A stretch of DNA of 64,000 nucleotides from Carnobacterium_A antarcticum (GCF_042658365.1 NZ_JBHSQC010000015.1), one strand, 5' to 3'. Positions 8,823 through 17,342 are shown, numbered from the stretch's first letter. The notes: a model not told the origin generated them from the sequence alone. Numbers and translations: made by a program.

Positions 8823-9032
8823 GGTTCTAACATTTTGGGTGTTGGTAAGTGAAATGATTGTATTCCATAATTTTGAAATTTCTGGAGGAATAGTGGCTGC
8901 TTGTAGCCATGAAGAGTCTTGAAAACCTGGAGAAAAGGCTTTAGGAGGTGCCATGGCTTTCTACAAGCAAACACGTAAATTCCAGAGGAAATTCTACCCC
9001 TAAGATTCATTAAGACGATTTGACAAAAAGCC
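8823..9032 (+). mobile_element. MITE-like element, copy 1 (ISL3-type ends)
   Basis: A 210-bp element, clearly related to the one at 31956-32209. Shared blocks include CATTTTGGGTGTTGGTAAG, GAGGAATAGTGGCTGCTTG and ATGGCTTTCTACAAGCAAAC. The left end is GGTTCTAAC and the right end, read on the other strand, is GGCTTTTTGTC, giving imperfect terminal inverted repeats. No clean 8-bp target duplication remains (AAAAAAAT against TTAAAAAG), so this copy is probably older. It encodes no transposase. It lies between the metQ terminator and the promoter region of the PH-protein operon. A 99-codon ORF crossing it is not a gene. Confidence 0.75.
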
Positions 9033-9059
9033 TTAAAAAGTTAAATATCCATTGAACAA

Positions 9060-9093
9060 AAAAACTGTGCTCTGGTGAGAGAACACAGTTTTT
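9060..9093 (-). terminator. metNIQ operon terminator
   Basis: The stem AAAAACTGTG/CACAGTTTTT around an imperfect loop, read on the minus strand, is followed by a T-run. It starts six bases after the metQ stop. Confidence 0.85.
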
Positions 9094-9098
9094 CAAAA

Positions 9099-9941
9099 TT
9101 ATTCAGTTACAGGAACGACAGCGCCATCCCAATTTTCAAGAATAAAACCTTGTACTTCTTTTGATTTTAATACTTCGATCAACTTCAAAATAGCCGGGTC
9201 TTTAGCGTCTTCAGAACGTATCGCAATAATATTTGCATACGGTGAACTTGTACTTTCTAACGCAATAGAATCATCTAGCGGGCTAATACCTTGATCAACC
9301 GCAAAGTTGGAATTGATCGCAACCAGATCGCCTTCCTCTTGTTGGTAAAGTGTCGTCATCAAAGCTGGATCATTTTCATATTGGAAAACCAGTTTCTTAG
9401 GGTTTTTATCAATATCATCAAATGTTGCCGTTGTTAGTTCAACGCCTTCTTTTAATGTGACTAAACCAGCATCTTGTAAAATCCCGATTACACGGCCCCA
9501 GTCGGCTTGGCTATTGCTGACTAAAACAGTTGCGCCTTCTTCCACTTCATCCAAGCTAGTGTATTTGTTTGAATAAATACCCAAAGGTTCAATGTGGATA
9601 GCTCCTGCATTGACAAAATCGTAATCATTTTCAGCAACTGCACTTTCAAAAAACGGAATGTGTTGGAAATAGTTCGCATCAATTTCGCCTTCAGACAAAG
9701 CGATATTCGGCACGACATAGTCATTATACGTAGTGATATCCAACTTGACGCCTTCTTTTTCAAGTAGCGGTTCTGCAAATTCCAGAATTTCAGCATGCGG
9801 GACGTTGCTTGCACCAATCTTAATGACTGTGTCTTTTTCTGAAGTTTCAGAAGAAGAGGATGAATCACTGTTGCCGCAAGCTGCTAATGTTAATGATAAA
9901 CCAAGAGTGACTATTGCACCTAACCATGTTCTTTTTTTCAT
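9099..9941 (-). CDS. metQ: MetQ, methionine-binding lipoprotein of ABC importer
   Basis: Substrate-binding lipoprotein of the D/L-methionine importer MetNIQ, anchored outside the membrane. The 280-residue protein starts with a lipoprotein signal (MKKRTWLGAIVTLGLSLTLAAC) whose lipobox LAAC puts the lipidated residue at Cys22, followed by a Ser/Glu-rich linker. The body is NlpA/MetQ-like: VIKIGASNVPHAEILE, YNDYVVPNIALSEGEIDANYFQH and NSNFAVDQGISP. It is the third gene after metN and metI and ends at a terminator. The methionine T-box upstream of metN supports methionine as substrate. Confidence 0.95.
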   Translation of the reverse strand: MKKRTWLGAIVTLGLSLTLAACGNSDSSSSSETSEKDTVIKIGASNVPHAEILEFAEPLLEKEGVKLDITTYNDYVVPNIALSEGEIDANYFQHIPFFESAVAENDYDFVNAGAIHIEPLGIYSNKYTSLDEVEEGATVLVSNSQADWGRVIGILQDAGLVTLKEGVELTTATFDDIDKNPKKLVFQYENDPALMTTLYQQEEGDLVAINSNFAVDQGISPLDDSIALESTSSPYANIIAIRSEDAKDPAILKLIEVLKSKEVQGFILENWDGAVVPVTE

Positions 9942-10003
9942 AATGAAATCCCCCTACTAATTTTTTATATTGCTTTTTATCCCCACTTGTTTATGTGTTG
10001 CTT

Positions 10004-10708
10004 TTACCGTTTATCGATTCGCTTGACCAACACATCGCCAAGCGCTTGAATGACAAACACAATAACTAAAATGATCAACGTTGCGACTAATGTAACGGCT
10101 GGTTGATTTCGTTGGAAACCTTCTAAATACGCTAAGTTTCCTAATCCTCCTGCACCGATCACACCCGCCATTGCTGTATAACCCACCAATGAAATCGTCG
10201 TGACCGTGATTCCAGAAACAATGGCTGGTAAGCTTTCCGGGATAAGAACTTTATAAATGATTTCCCATCTGCTGGCTCCCATTGCTTCAGCTGCTTCAAC
10301 GACGCCTTTGTCAATTTCACGAAACCCGATTTCAACGAGACGACCATAAAATGGAGCCGATGAAATAATTAAAGCGGGCAATGCAGCTGTCGGTCCAATC
10401 ATGGAACCAACTAAACTTTTTGTAACTGGAATCATAAGGACAATTAAAATAATAAATGGCACTGACCGGAAAATATTAACAAAAACAGCTACGATTCCGT
10501 ACAATAGTTTGGCGAACGGGGTATCTTTCCCATTTGTCTCATACAACAATAATCCCAAAACTAACCCCAAGAAAAAAACAATCACGACTGAACCGATGGT
10601 CATGCCGATGGTTTGCATCGTGGCTTCCTGGATTCTCTCCCAGTGGACTTCTGAAAAATCAAAGTATTGAGCGAAAAGACCGGCCCCTACGTTAAGATTT
10701 GCTAACAT
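10004..10708 (-). CDS. metI: MetI, methionine ABC importer permease
   Basis: Membrane permease of the methionine importer. From ATG 10708 it has 234 residues and five or six membrane helices, with the permease coupling motif EAAEAMGASRWEIIYKVLIPESLPAIVSGI around residues 138-168. An in-frame TTG at 10714 is possible, but GAGG is only three bases from it and nine bases from ATG 10708, so ATG is preferred. The start lies 17 bases inside the end of metN, indicating coupled translation. metQ follows after a 62-base gap. Confidence 0.95.
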   Translation of the reverse strand: MLANLNVGAGLFAQYFDFSEVHWERIQEATMQTIGMTIGSVVIVFFLGLVLGLLLYETNGKDTPFAKLLYGIVAVFVNIFRSVPFIILIVLMIPVTKSLVGSMIGPTAALPALIISSAPFYGRLVEIGFREIDKGVVEAAEAMGASRWEIIYKVLIPESLPAIVSGITVTTISLVGYTAMAGVIGAGGLGNLAYLEGFQRNQPAVTLVATLIILVIVFVIQALGDVLVKRIDKR

Positions 10709-11732
10709 GTTCAATCACCTCTACTTCAACTTTCATTTGATGCAAGTGTTCGATCGCTTGATCTATATTTTGGCTATTGCCTCTCAATTGAACATACAAA
10801 GAACCGATCGAACCTTCTTGAGTGTGTCGGATATTCCCTTGCAGGATGTTTAATTCGACATCATTGTCATGCACGATACTTGAGATGATCGGCATTTTGG
10901 CTTGTTCCCCTTGAAAGGTCAAATGAATCATTTTTCCTTCTGGGTACTCAGCCAGCATTTCTTCGACGACTAGATCTGTTTCTTCACTATCCGGATTCGC
11001 GTCTTGGCGGATAAACCGTTTGGTGATGTCTTGCTGCGGTCTCTTAAAGACTTCCAGTACATCTCCTTGCTCCACTACCTTGCCATCATCCATGACCGCT
11101 ACTTTATGACAAATCTTGCGAACCACGTGCATTTCGTGAGTGATCAAGACGATTGTCAAATTCAAACGTTTATTGATATCCAATAGCAGATCCAATACTT
11201 CATCTGTCGTTTGAGGATCCAATGCGCTGGTGGCTTCATCACAAAGCAGTAACGTTGGTTCGTTAGCTAAAGCTCGCGCAATTCCGACCCGCTGCTTTTG
11301 CCCTCCGGATAATTGTGCCGGATAAGCTTGTTCGCGGCCTTCAAGACCAACCAGACGAATCAATTCTTTCGCTTTTTCAGTGCGTTGTTCTTTAGGTACC
11401 TTGGCAATCTCTAATGGAAACAACACGTTTTCTAACACTGTCCGAGACCATAAAAGATTGAAGTGCTGGAAAATCATACCGATTTTTTGACGTTCTTTTC
11501 TCAATCCTTTCCCTTTTAACTGAGAAATAATACTGCCTTCGATCGATACGGTCCCGGCTGTTGGCTGTTCAAGACCATTAAACATTCGGACTAACGTGCT
11601 TTTGCCAGCGCCGGAATACCCAACGATGCCATAGATTTCGCCATTTTTAATGGTCAAATTGACGTCTTCCACAGCTGTCAAATTACCTTGCTTCGTTTGA
11701 AACACTTTTTTTACATTTGCTAATTCAATCAT
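10692..11732 (-). CDS. metN: MetN, methionine ABC importer ATPase with NIL sensor domain
   Basis: ATPase of the methionine importer. The 346-residue protein has Walker A GYSGAGKST at 38-46, signature LSGGQKQRV at 141-149, Walker B LLLCDEATSALD just after, and the H-loop ITHEMHVV. The C-terminal 80 or so residues (from about 265) match the NIL (ferredoxin-like) domain of MetN, which binds methionine and inhibits transport. The start at 11732 follows AAGGAATTAAGCAC. It is the first gene of metN-metI-metQ behind a T-box leader whose specifier is AUG. Confidence 0.96.
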   Translation of the reverse strand: MIELANVKKVFQTKQGNLTAVEDVNLTIKNGEIYGIVGYSGAGKSTLVRMFNGLEQPTAGTVSIEGSIISQLKGKGLRKERQKIGMIFQHFNLLWSRTVLENVLFPLEIAKVPKEQRTEKAKELIRLVGLEGREQAYPAQLSGGQKQRVGIARALANEPTLLLCDEATSALDPQTTDEVLDLLLDINKRLNLTIVLITHEMHVVRKICHKVAVMDDGKVVEQGDVLEVFKRPQQDITKRFIRQDANPDSEETDLVVEEMLAEYPEGKMIHLTFQGEQAKMPIISSIVHDNDVELNILQGNIRHTQEGSIGSLYVQLRGNSQNIDQAIEHLHQMKVEVEVIEHVSKS

Positions 11733-11778
11733 GTGCTTAATTCCTTTCTTAAGCTGTTCTGACTTTTCTTGTTAAACA

Positions 11779-12085
11779 AAAAAACTTCCGCCCTTATACC
11801 AAGTTCTTAACTTAATATAAGGACGAAAGTTTGACATTTCGTGTTACCACCTTAATTCGTTGATTCATCGCTAAACCAACCTCAATCAGTACTGAGTTCA
11901 TTGCAACTCTTATACTGCGGCACTTTATCGGGTGCTTCCGGAAAAAGCTTGTGCTTTCGCATTCACTTATTCTGCTCAAAGACCATCTTCGGTTCGACTC
12001 CCATTACCTCTTTTCAGCAACCGAGGCTCTCTATAAATGCTTGTAACGAACGTACTCTTCTTATCAACGCTATGAATATGATATT
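11779..12085 (-). promoter_or_regulatory. T-box riboswitch, methionine specifier (AUG), controlling metNIQ
   Basis: Minus-strand leader of metN with the elements of a tRNA-sensing T-box: an AGAGAG segment with CCTCGGTTGCTGAAAAGAGG near 12030-12007, a specifier region GAAGATGGTCTTTGAG with AUG at 11984-11986, the T-box sequence AAGGTGGTAACACG at 11853-11840, and an intrinsic terminator (CTTTCGTCCTTATA pairing with TATAAGGGCGGAAG, then seven Ts) at about 11830-11779. The AUG specifier fits a methionine transporter: uncharged tRNA-Met should bind, favour the antiterminator and turn the operon on. Confidence 0.93.
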
Positions 12086-12091
12086 GTTCAT

Positions 12092-12120
12092 AGTCTAACA
12101 GAGCCTTTTTTATCTGTCAA
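12092..12120 (-). promoter_or_regulatory. metNIQ promoter upstream of T-box
   Basis: A perfect -35 TTGACA (12115-12120), a 17-base spacer and -10 TAGACT (12092-12097) on the minus strand, a few bases before the T-box leader. Confidence 0.8.
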
Positions 12121-12129
12121 CTGAATTTT

Positions 12130-12486
12130 TTAAATCGTATCTGAAAGAGCGTTGAAGGCTGCTTCATCCACTTCAGATAGATCAAGGATCCAGTTGTCTT
12201 GCGGATCTGGACTGTTTAATTTTTCCGGATCATCTGCTAATGCTTCATTAAAGCGGCTGACTTTTCCTGAAAAAGGTGCTGTTAATTCGGTAACAGCTTT
12301 TGCGCCTTCTACTCCAATCAAGTTATCGCCCGTTGCTACTTCATTCAAGTCAGAAGGTACCTCAACAAACATTACTTCTCCTAAATCGTCTTGCCCTTTT
12401 TCTGATAAACCGATGCGGTAATTGCTGCCGTCTTTCAAGATCCATAATCCATTTTCGCTATATTTCATTGTATTCTTCGCTGTCAT
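12130..12486 (-). CDS. gcvH: GcvH-like lipoyl carrier protein
   Basis: Homologue of glycine-cleavage H protein, a small lipoylated carrier. The 118-residue product has the H-protein fold pattern: GLWILKDGSNYRIGLSEKGQDDLGEVMFVEVP, then GVEGAKAVTELTAPFSGKV with the lipoyl-accepting Lys63, and the C-terminal LNSPDPQDNWI. No gcvT or gcvP is in the window. Members of the Lactobacillales without glycine cleavage often keep a lone GcvH, probably as a lipoyl relay to 2-oxoacid dehydrogenases; that role is inference. It follows an ArsC/Spx-like gene after 17 bases, with AAAAGGAG before the ATG, and is likely co-transcribed with it. Confidence 0.85.
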   Translation of the reverse strand: MTAKNTMKYSENGLWILKDGSNYRIGLSEKGQDDLGEVMFVEVPSDLNEVATGDNLIGVEGAKAVTELTAPFSGKVSRFNEALADDPEKLNSPDPQDNWILDLSEVDEAAFNALSDTI

Positions 12487-12503
12487 TTCATTTCTTCTCC
12501 TTT

Positions 12504-12860
12504 TTAGTTAAGCCATACTTTTTCAAATACATCTTCGTTAAAACCCAGCGTTACTGTGCTGCCATTTGTGACGAGCGGCCGTTTGATCAGCATCCCGTCC
12601 GTTGAAAGCAGTTCTGCCGCTGCTTCGATAGTCAATGTAGGAACGACTTCTTTTAAACCTAATTGACGATACCGCGTACCGCTGGAATTAAAGAAACGTT
12701 GGATCGGCAAGTCTGATTTCCTGATCCATTTTGCTAACTGTTCTTTAGATGGCGGAGTTTCAATCAGATTGATAGCCTGATAAGCCACATCATGCTGTTC
12801 CAGCCACTTTCTGCCTTTGCGGCATGTTGAGCACGTCGGATGTTGATAATAGTTAAGCAT
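12504..12860 (-). CDS. ArsC/Spx-family thioredoxin-fold protein
   Basis: A 118-residue thioredoxin-fold protein of the arsenate reductase/Spx family. It begins MLNYYQHPTCSTCRKG with a CxxC pair (Cys10, Cys13), followed by KWLEQHDVAYQAINLIETPPSKEQL and a C-terminal block (STDGMLIKRPLVTNGSTVTLGF) typical of this family, where the RP motif contacts substrate or partner. The family contains true arsenate reductases, Spx-type RNA polymerase regulators and uncharacterised reductases. The CxxC, the short length and the pairing with gcvH rather than ars genes argue against arsenate reductase, but the exact role cannot be assigned. Confidence 0.75.
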   Translation of the reverse strand: MLNYYQHPTCSTCRKGRKWLEQHDVAYQAINLIETPPSKEQLAKWIRKSDLPIQRFFNSSGTRYRQLGLKEVVPTLTIEAAAELLSTDGMLIKRPLVTNGSTVTLGFNEDVFEKVWLN

Positions 12861-12919
12861 GTGCTAGATGACCCCTTTTCAACTTGATTTGCTGATTTGT
12901 CTCGTTCGTTTTCTGATGA

Positions 12920-14092
12920 TCAAAAACCTTCTTTTTCCTCAGAAAACATATAACTGCGGTAATGGTACCGCATCGACATGACCAGTCCCACTCCCATCAT
13001 ATTTCCCAACAAGGCTGTTCCCCCTTGAGATATAAAAGGCAATGGAATACCTGTCAACGGCAACAGACCAATTCCCATTCCGATGTTTTCAAGCACATGG
13101 AAGAGAATCATCATGATCACTCCTGTAGAGATATACGTATAAAACTCGTTTTTTGTATCAAAACAAATACGAATCATTTGATAAATCAACAAGAAGTAAA
13201 CAAAAATCAGTGCGCAACTGCCAATAAAACCGAAATTTTCACCAATCGTAGCAAAAATCATATCCGATTCTCGAACCGGCACATACACTTCGGAAACACC
13301 GAAGCCTTTCCCAAATACTTTCCCCGACCCAATTGCTTTCATACTTTGAATCAACTGATAAGCAGCATCGGCCGCATCATGATAGGGATCCAGCCATGTA
13401 TCGATACGAGCAAATTGATACGGTTTGAACCCAAATTTCAGCAAAACATCTCGATTGTACACTACCATAAACAGCACTCCGCCGGCTAAACCTGCAAAAG
13501 ACAAAAATAGCGGCAAGATAATTTTCCACGTCACACCCGACATCAAAACAACACCGCCGATAATCGCTAAGAAAACCAAGGTTGTCCCCAAGTCATTTTG
13601 CAACATAACCAAAACCAAAGGAGCTAAAGAAGTTAAAATGATTTTTCCCAACAGCACAAAGTCAGCTCTCACAAAATGCTGATCGTATTCACTATTGTGT
13701 TGCGTCACGACACGTGCAAGCATTAAAATAAAAGCAATTTTCATGATTTCGGAAGGCTGAAACGTTATCGGGCCGAATTTGAACCAACTTTTTGCACCGG
13801 TAAAAGCTTCAGTCGGCCGGTCATAGAAAAATAAAACCAGAACGAGAAGCAGCAAACCGACCCCGTAAGCAATTGGAGCCAGCTTCCATAACTGTTCCGA
13901 ATCAAATTGCATAATGACAATGATGGATGCTGTTCCGATTATGTACCAGAGAACTTGCATCACAGTAGCTTGGATACCTTTGCCTTCTATTAAAAAAGTA
14001 GTAGAGAAAATCGTTGCTATGCTCATTAAAGCCAACAGCAATACGGATAAAATAATACCATAATCTATTTTTGATTCATTATTTTCATTCAT
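12920..14092 (-). CDS. rodA: RodA/FtsW-family SEDS peptidoglycan polymerase
   Basis: A polytopic membrane protein of the SEDS family that polymerises glycan strands from lipid II with a class B PBP. From ATG 14092 it has 390 residues and about ten helices. Family motifs are ALMSIATIFSTTF, GAKSWFKFGPITFQPSEIMKIAFILMLAR, MLQNDLGTTLVFLAI (the QNDLGT motif) and GIPLPFISQGGTALLGNMMGVGL near the C-terminus. The longer ORF reaches TTG 14125, but AAGGAG at 14105-14110 favours the ATG. A -10-like TATAAT is at 14151-14156. RodA is preferred over FtsW from overall similarity and the nearby DUF2969 gene; no PBP gene is adjacent. Confidence 0.88.
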   Translation of the reverse strand: MNENNESKIDYGIILSVLLLALMSIATIFSTTFLIEGKGIQATVMQVLWYIIGTASIIVIMQFDSEQLWKLAPIAYGVGLLLLVLVLFFYDRPTEAFTGAKSWFKFGPITFQPSEIMKIAFILMLARVVTQHNSEYDQHFVRADFVLLGKIILTSLAPLVLVMLQNDLGTTLVFLAIIGGVVLMSGVTWKIILPLFLSFAGLAGGVLFMVVYNRDVLLKFGFKPYQFARIDTWLDPYHDAADAAYQLIQSMKAIGSGKVFGKGFGVSEVYVPVRESDMIFATIGENFGFIGSCALIFVYFLLIYQMIRICFDTKNEFYTYISTGVIMMILFHVLENIGMGIGLLPLTGIPLPFISQGGTALLGNMMGVGLVMSMRYHYRSYMFSEEKEGF

Positions 14093-14204
14093 TTTTCTGA
14101 AAATCTCCTTGTCTCTTCTATTCAATCATTACATTCTTTGAATCTTATCCATTATATAAGAAATAGTACACAAAAAAAAGGCTCTAGTTATTCTTAACTA
14201 AAAC

Positions 14205-14240
14205 TGAAGAAAAAAAAGAAAACTAAGCAGACAGCTTAGC
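14205..14240 (-). terminator. Terminator of the BrkB-family gene
   Basis: CTAAGC (14223-14228) pairs with GCTTAG (14234-14239), and on the minus strand a T-rich tract follows. The outer arm overlaps the stop codon of the preceding gene. Confidence 0.65.
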
Positions 14241-15240
14241 GTTCTTCTTGTTCGATCACTGGTTTTACTTTTGTCAGTTTCTTTCGTTGTCTCTCTGCTG
14301 AATCCATCAAATAATCTTTTTCCGTTTTGCCGGCTCCAGCTGCTTCTTTTTCTTGTTTTGCTTGTGTGACTGTTTTTCCATTGCGGTACTGGTAGTAAAT
14401 GGTATTGATGAATGCTCCCAACAATAAGACCGTCGCTGATAAATAAAGCCACAACATCAATACAATAAATACTCCAAATGTCCCGCTGCCTGTAGCAGCT
14501 CCCCCTGCGTATTTCACGTATAATGAGAACCCTTGAGAAAGGATCAACCAGCCTGCTGTAGCGAAAATTGCACCTGGAATAGCGTATTTGATCGATAACG
14601 AATGGTTCGGCAGCAAGTAGTAAATCAATGTCAGTACGACTATGAGTACGACTAATAAAACCAACCATCGAAAACTAAGGATCGTTTCAATCAAAGTAAG
14701 TTTGACATGCAGCAAACTTTCTACAAAATGCAGAATTTGTTCACCAAAAACGAAGGCAAACATGATTACCCCTACAACAGCCACGATTGCTAAGTTGATT
14801 AGAAATGAGACTACTCGAACAATAATGAAATTCTTTCTCTTCTCGACACCGTAAACGTCATTCAAAACGACTTGAGCAGCATTAAACGCTTTACTGGCTG
14901 ACCAAAGTGACGTGATCAACCCAATAGAGATGACACCACCATTTGTGTTGCTTAAAAAATCAATCAACATCGGTTGAACAACATTATAGATATCTCCTGG
15001 CAATGCTGTCTTTAAATAAGGCAAAATTTCTTCTGCACTGATGGGCAAGAAAGGGATAATATTAGCTGCAACCAGTAAAACCGGGGCTAATGAAAGTAAA
15101 ATAAAGTAAGCAAGTTCTGCTGCATTCGAAGATACTTCGGCTCGTTCCCAATTGGGTTTGATAATATCTAACCACGTCATTGCCTTTTCTTTAAAAGAAG
15201 CTTGTTTTGCAGTTGCTGGCATCCTCATCACATCCTTCAT
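14236..15240 (-). CDS. YihY/BrkB-family inner membrane protein
   Basis: A 334-residue integral membrane protein of the BrkB/YihY family (once annotated as ribonuclease BN, a function since reassigned to another protein). It has about six helices, the family blocks SSNAAELAYFILLSLAPVLLV and GVISIGLITSLWSASKAFNAAQVVLNDVYGVE, and LPNHSLSIKYAIPGAIFATAGWLI, then a charged, probably cytoplasmic tail of about 45 residues rich in Lys and Glu. The start is uncertain: ATG 15240 is listed, but ATG 15222 (MPATAKQA) has a better placed AAGGA. Biochemical function is unknown; export or envelope roles have been suggested for the family. Confidence 0.8.
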   Translation of the reverse strand: MKDVMRMPATAKQASFKEKAMTWLDIIKPNWERAEVSSNAAELAYFILLSLAPVLLVAANIIPFLPISAEEILPYLKTALPGDIYNVVQPMLIDFLSNTNGGVISIGLITSLWSASKAFNAAQVVLNDVYGVEKRKNFIIVRVVSFLINLAIVAVVGVIMFAFVFGEQILHFVESLLHVKLTLIETILSFRWLVLLVVLIVVLTLIYYLLPNHSLSIKYAIPGAIFATAGWLILSQGFSLYVKYAGGAATGSGTFGVFIVLMLWLYLSATVLLLGAFINTIYYQYRNGKTVTQAKQEKEAAGAGKTEKDYLMDSAERQRKKLTKVKPVIEQEER

Positions 15241-15275
15241 TTATTTATTACCGTATTTCTTCGCAACTTTATATC

Positions 15276-15506
15276 TTAAATAGTGTGTAAATTATAATCC
15301 ATGATCAATTGGTTGATGCCTTCATCTACAGATCTAGCTTTTGATTCCGTTCCTGAATTTGAAATGACGGTCACTGGACTTCCAGTTTCTTGTTGGATCA
15401 TTCCAATTTTTTCTTCATTGACGTACAATTCTAATTCAACAAAACCGTCTTTATTTTTTGCTGTTTCCTTTACTTCTACTTGGATTTTCTTACTGTTTTT
15501 TGACAT
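15276..15506 (-). CDS. DUF2969 family small protein
   Basis: A 76-residue protein matching DUF2969, a family found in Lactobacillales, with the pattern KIQVEVKETAKN, then VELELYVNEEKIGMIQQE and a C-terminal LIMDYNLHTI. ATG 15506 is chosen because AAAGGAG precedes it; the in-frame start ten codons upstream (15536) lacks a site. It is upstream of the BrkB-family gene on the same strand and probably forms a short transcription unit with it. Its function is not known; homologues often lie near mreB/rodA-type shape genes, and rodA is two genes away here. Confidence 0.75.
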   Translation of the reverse strand: MSKNSKKIQVEVKETAKNKDGFVELELYVNEEKIGMIQQETGSPVTVISNSGTESKARSVDEGINQLIMDYNLHTI

Positions 15507-15624
15507 AGCTAAACTCCTTTTATTTGTTTTACTCAAATTCAGTATACTCTATTCTTGCATTTTTTTCACTTCTTACCCATTAGGAACGCTAAATCAAAAA
15601 CAATTCTACAGCAAACAAATAAGA

Positions 15625-15652
15625 GCATCCTTTAGTAAAAACTAAAGAATGC
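15625..15652 (-). terminator. Likely deo operon terminator
   Basis: Twelve-base arms (GCATCCTTTAGT / ACTAAAGAATGC, one mismatch) around AAAA, placed 20 bases after the deoC stop. The following T-tract is weak (CTCTTATTTG). Confidence 0.6.
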
Positions 15653-15672
15653 CCCAACTATTCTGCATTTAG

Positions 15673-16320
15673 TTATTCTGAAACAATTGCCACGCCGGCA
15701 CTTGCACCAATTCTTGATGCACCTGCTTTAATCATTTGTTCTACATCTGCTTTTGAATGGATGCCGCCAGAGGCTTTAACTCCGACTTCTGTTCCGACCG
15801 TTTTTCTCATCAAAGCGATGTCTTCTTTTGTTGCTCCGCCAGTTGAAAAACCTGTCGATGTTTTCACATAATCTGTACCCGCTTGGACAGCCAATTCACA
15901 AGCCCGTACTTTTTCTTCTTCTGTTAGTAAACAAGCTTCAATAATAACTTTCACTAGTGCTTTCCCTTTTGCTGCTGCAACAACTTGACTGATATCGGAT
16001 AATACTTTTTCATTATCTTTTTCTTTCAATGCACCAATATTGATCACCATATCTACTTCAGTTGCGCCATTGTCGATTGCATCTTTCGTCTCAGCTACTT
16101 TTACAGCAGTGGTATTAGCACCTAACGGAAAACCAATGACGGTACAGACTTCAACAGGAGAACCTTTTAATTCTTTCGCTGAAAGTTCTACCCATGTTGG
16201 GTTGACACAAACGGAATAGAAGCCGTATTCTTTCGCTTCTGTAGTCAGTTTAATAATATCCTCTTTTGTTACACCTGGTTTCAAGGCTGTGTGGTCGATC
16301 ATGTTCGCTATAGTAGTCAT
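15673..16320 (-). CDS. deoC: DeoC, 2-deoxyribose-5-phosphate aldolase
   Basis: Cleaves 2-deoxyribose-5-phosphate to glyceraldehyde-3-phosphate and acetaldehyde. The 215-residue TIM barrel has the Schiff-base lysine Lys153 (DYVKTSTGFSTGG), the second active-site lysine Lys182 (VKASGGIHS) and Asp90 (EVDMVINIG). GGAGGAAAATA precedes ATG 16320. It is the last gene of deoP-deoX-deoK-deoC and completes the pathway from deoxyribose: uptake, phosphorylation, cleavage. There is no deoB, pdp or nupC in the window, so free deoxyribose rather than nucleosides seems to be the main substrate (inference). Confidence 0.96.
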   Translation of the reverse strand: MTTIANMIDHTALKPGVTKEDIIKLTTEAKEYGFYSVCVNPTWVELSAKELKGSPVEVCTVIGFPLGANTTAVKVAETKDAIDNGATEVDMVINIGALKEKDNEKVLSDISQVVAAAKGKALVKVIIEACLLTEEEKVRACELAVQAGTDYVKTSTGFSTGGATKEDIALMRKTVGTEVGVKASGGIHSKADVEQMIKAGASRIGASAGVAIVSE

Positions 16321-16400
16321 TATTTTCCTCCATCTTTTATTGCATCTAACGGCTCTTTCCTATAGAAAGGCGATGCTTTAACTGTTTTTATCTGAAACTT

Positions 16401-17330
16401 TTACTGGGTCACTTTACGCGACTCGGTAAACTGTCTTAACTGCTCCATATCAGGATAAGAAGCTTGTGTTCCTCTTTTTGTTACACTAAGTGCCGCAAAA
16501 GCATTGGCCATTTTGATTGATTCAAGCACATCTCCGGTTTGCACATAATAATGGGCGAAACACCCAATAAACGCATCTCCCGCTCCTGAAGTATCAACGG
16601 CTGCTACTTTGTGAGACTCTACTCGGTGAGTTTGTTCCTTAGTCATCCAGATGATTCCTCTGCTTCCCAAAGTCACAATAACATTTTTTACGCCTTTCTC
16701 GATCAACGTTGAAGCTGCTTCGTAAACTTCTTCATCTGTTTCCACAGGCATTCCGGTTAATATTTCTAACTCGGGCCCGTTTGGTATGAAAAAATCACAC
16801 TTACAAACATAATCGAAATCTAATTCATGTGAAGCCGGAGCTGGATTAAGAATAACGGGTATATTGTGCTGCTGACCAAATTCTATCGCCCGATAAACAG
16901 TCGGCAAAGGGATTTCCAACTGCAATACAATTAAAGAAACGGATTTTAATTGTTCTGCCGCTTGATCCACATCTTCTGGCGAAAGGTATTGGTTGGCTCC
17001 TTTTATAATCAAAATCCGGTTATTTGATTCAGTGTCGACAAAAATGGGCGCAACACCGCTAGGCACTCCAGCTACTTTTTGAGTAAAGTCAGTATTGATG
17101 CCATGAGCTGCTAAATTTTTTATCGTATCATCCGCAAAAAGGTCATCGCCGACTTTTGTCACCATCATAACGTCTGACTTTAATTTTGCTGCCGCCACCG
17201 CTTGATTGGCTCCTTTTCCTCCATGGCCCATCTCAAAACTAGGGGCTTCTAGTGTTTCGCCTTCATTCGGCATTCTATCAATATAAGTAATAAGATCTAC
17301 CATATTCGAACCGATAACTGCTATATCCAT
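16401..17330 (-). CDS. deoK: Ribokinase-family sugar kinase, probable deoxyribokinase DeoK
   Basis: PfkB/ribokinase-family kinase of 309 residues. The sugar-binding glycines are in GGKGANQAVAAA (37-48), the anion hole and catalytic base are in DTSGAGDAFIGC with Asp252, and NPAP occurs near residue 162. Sequence alone would say ribokinase. The neighbours (deoC, a FucP-type permease and a DUF4432 epimerase-like gene) match the Salmonella deoKPX plus deoC arrangement, so 2-deoxyribose is the likely substrate. AGGAGG lies before ATG 17330, only 12 bases after the deoX stop. Confidence 0.85.
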   Translation of the reverse strand: MDIAVIGSNMVDLITYIDRMPNEGETLEAPSFEMGHGGKGANQAVAAAKLKSDVMMVTKVGDDLFADDTIKNLAAHGINTDFTQKVAGVPSGVAPIFVDTESNNRILIIKGANQYLSPEDVDQAAEQLKSVSLIVLQLEIPLPTVYRAIEFGQQHNIPVILNPAPASHELDFDYVCKCDFFIPNGPELEILTGMPVETDEEVYEAASTLIEKGVKNVIVTLGSRGIIWMTKEQTHRVESHKVAAVDTSGAGDAFIGCFAHYYVQTGDVLESIKMANAFAALSVTKRGTQASYPDMEQLRQFTESRKVTQ

Positions 17331-17342
17331 TTTTACTTCCTC

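Noticed and set aside
8711..9010. 99-codon minus-strand ORF
   Set aside because: It lies almost wholly within the MITE-like element and overlaps the YdbS-like gene start; its sequence resembles no protein family and is explained by the repeat.
14198..14668. 156-codon minus-strand ORF inside the BrkB-family gene
   Set aside because: It is a frame-shifted shadow of the membrane protein gene 14236-15240, with Arg/Ser-rich, low-plausibility composition.
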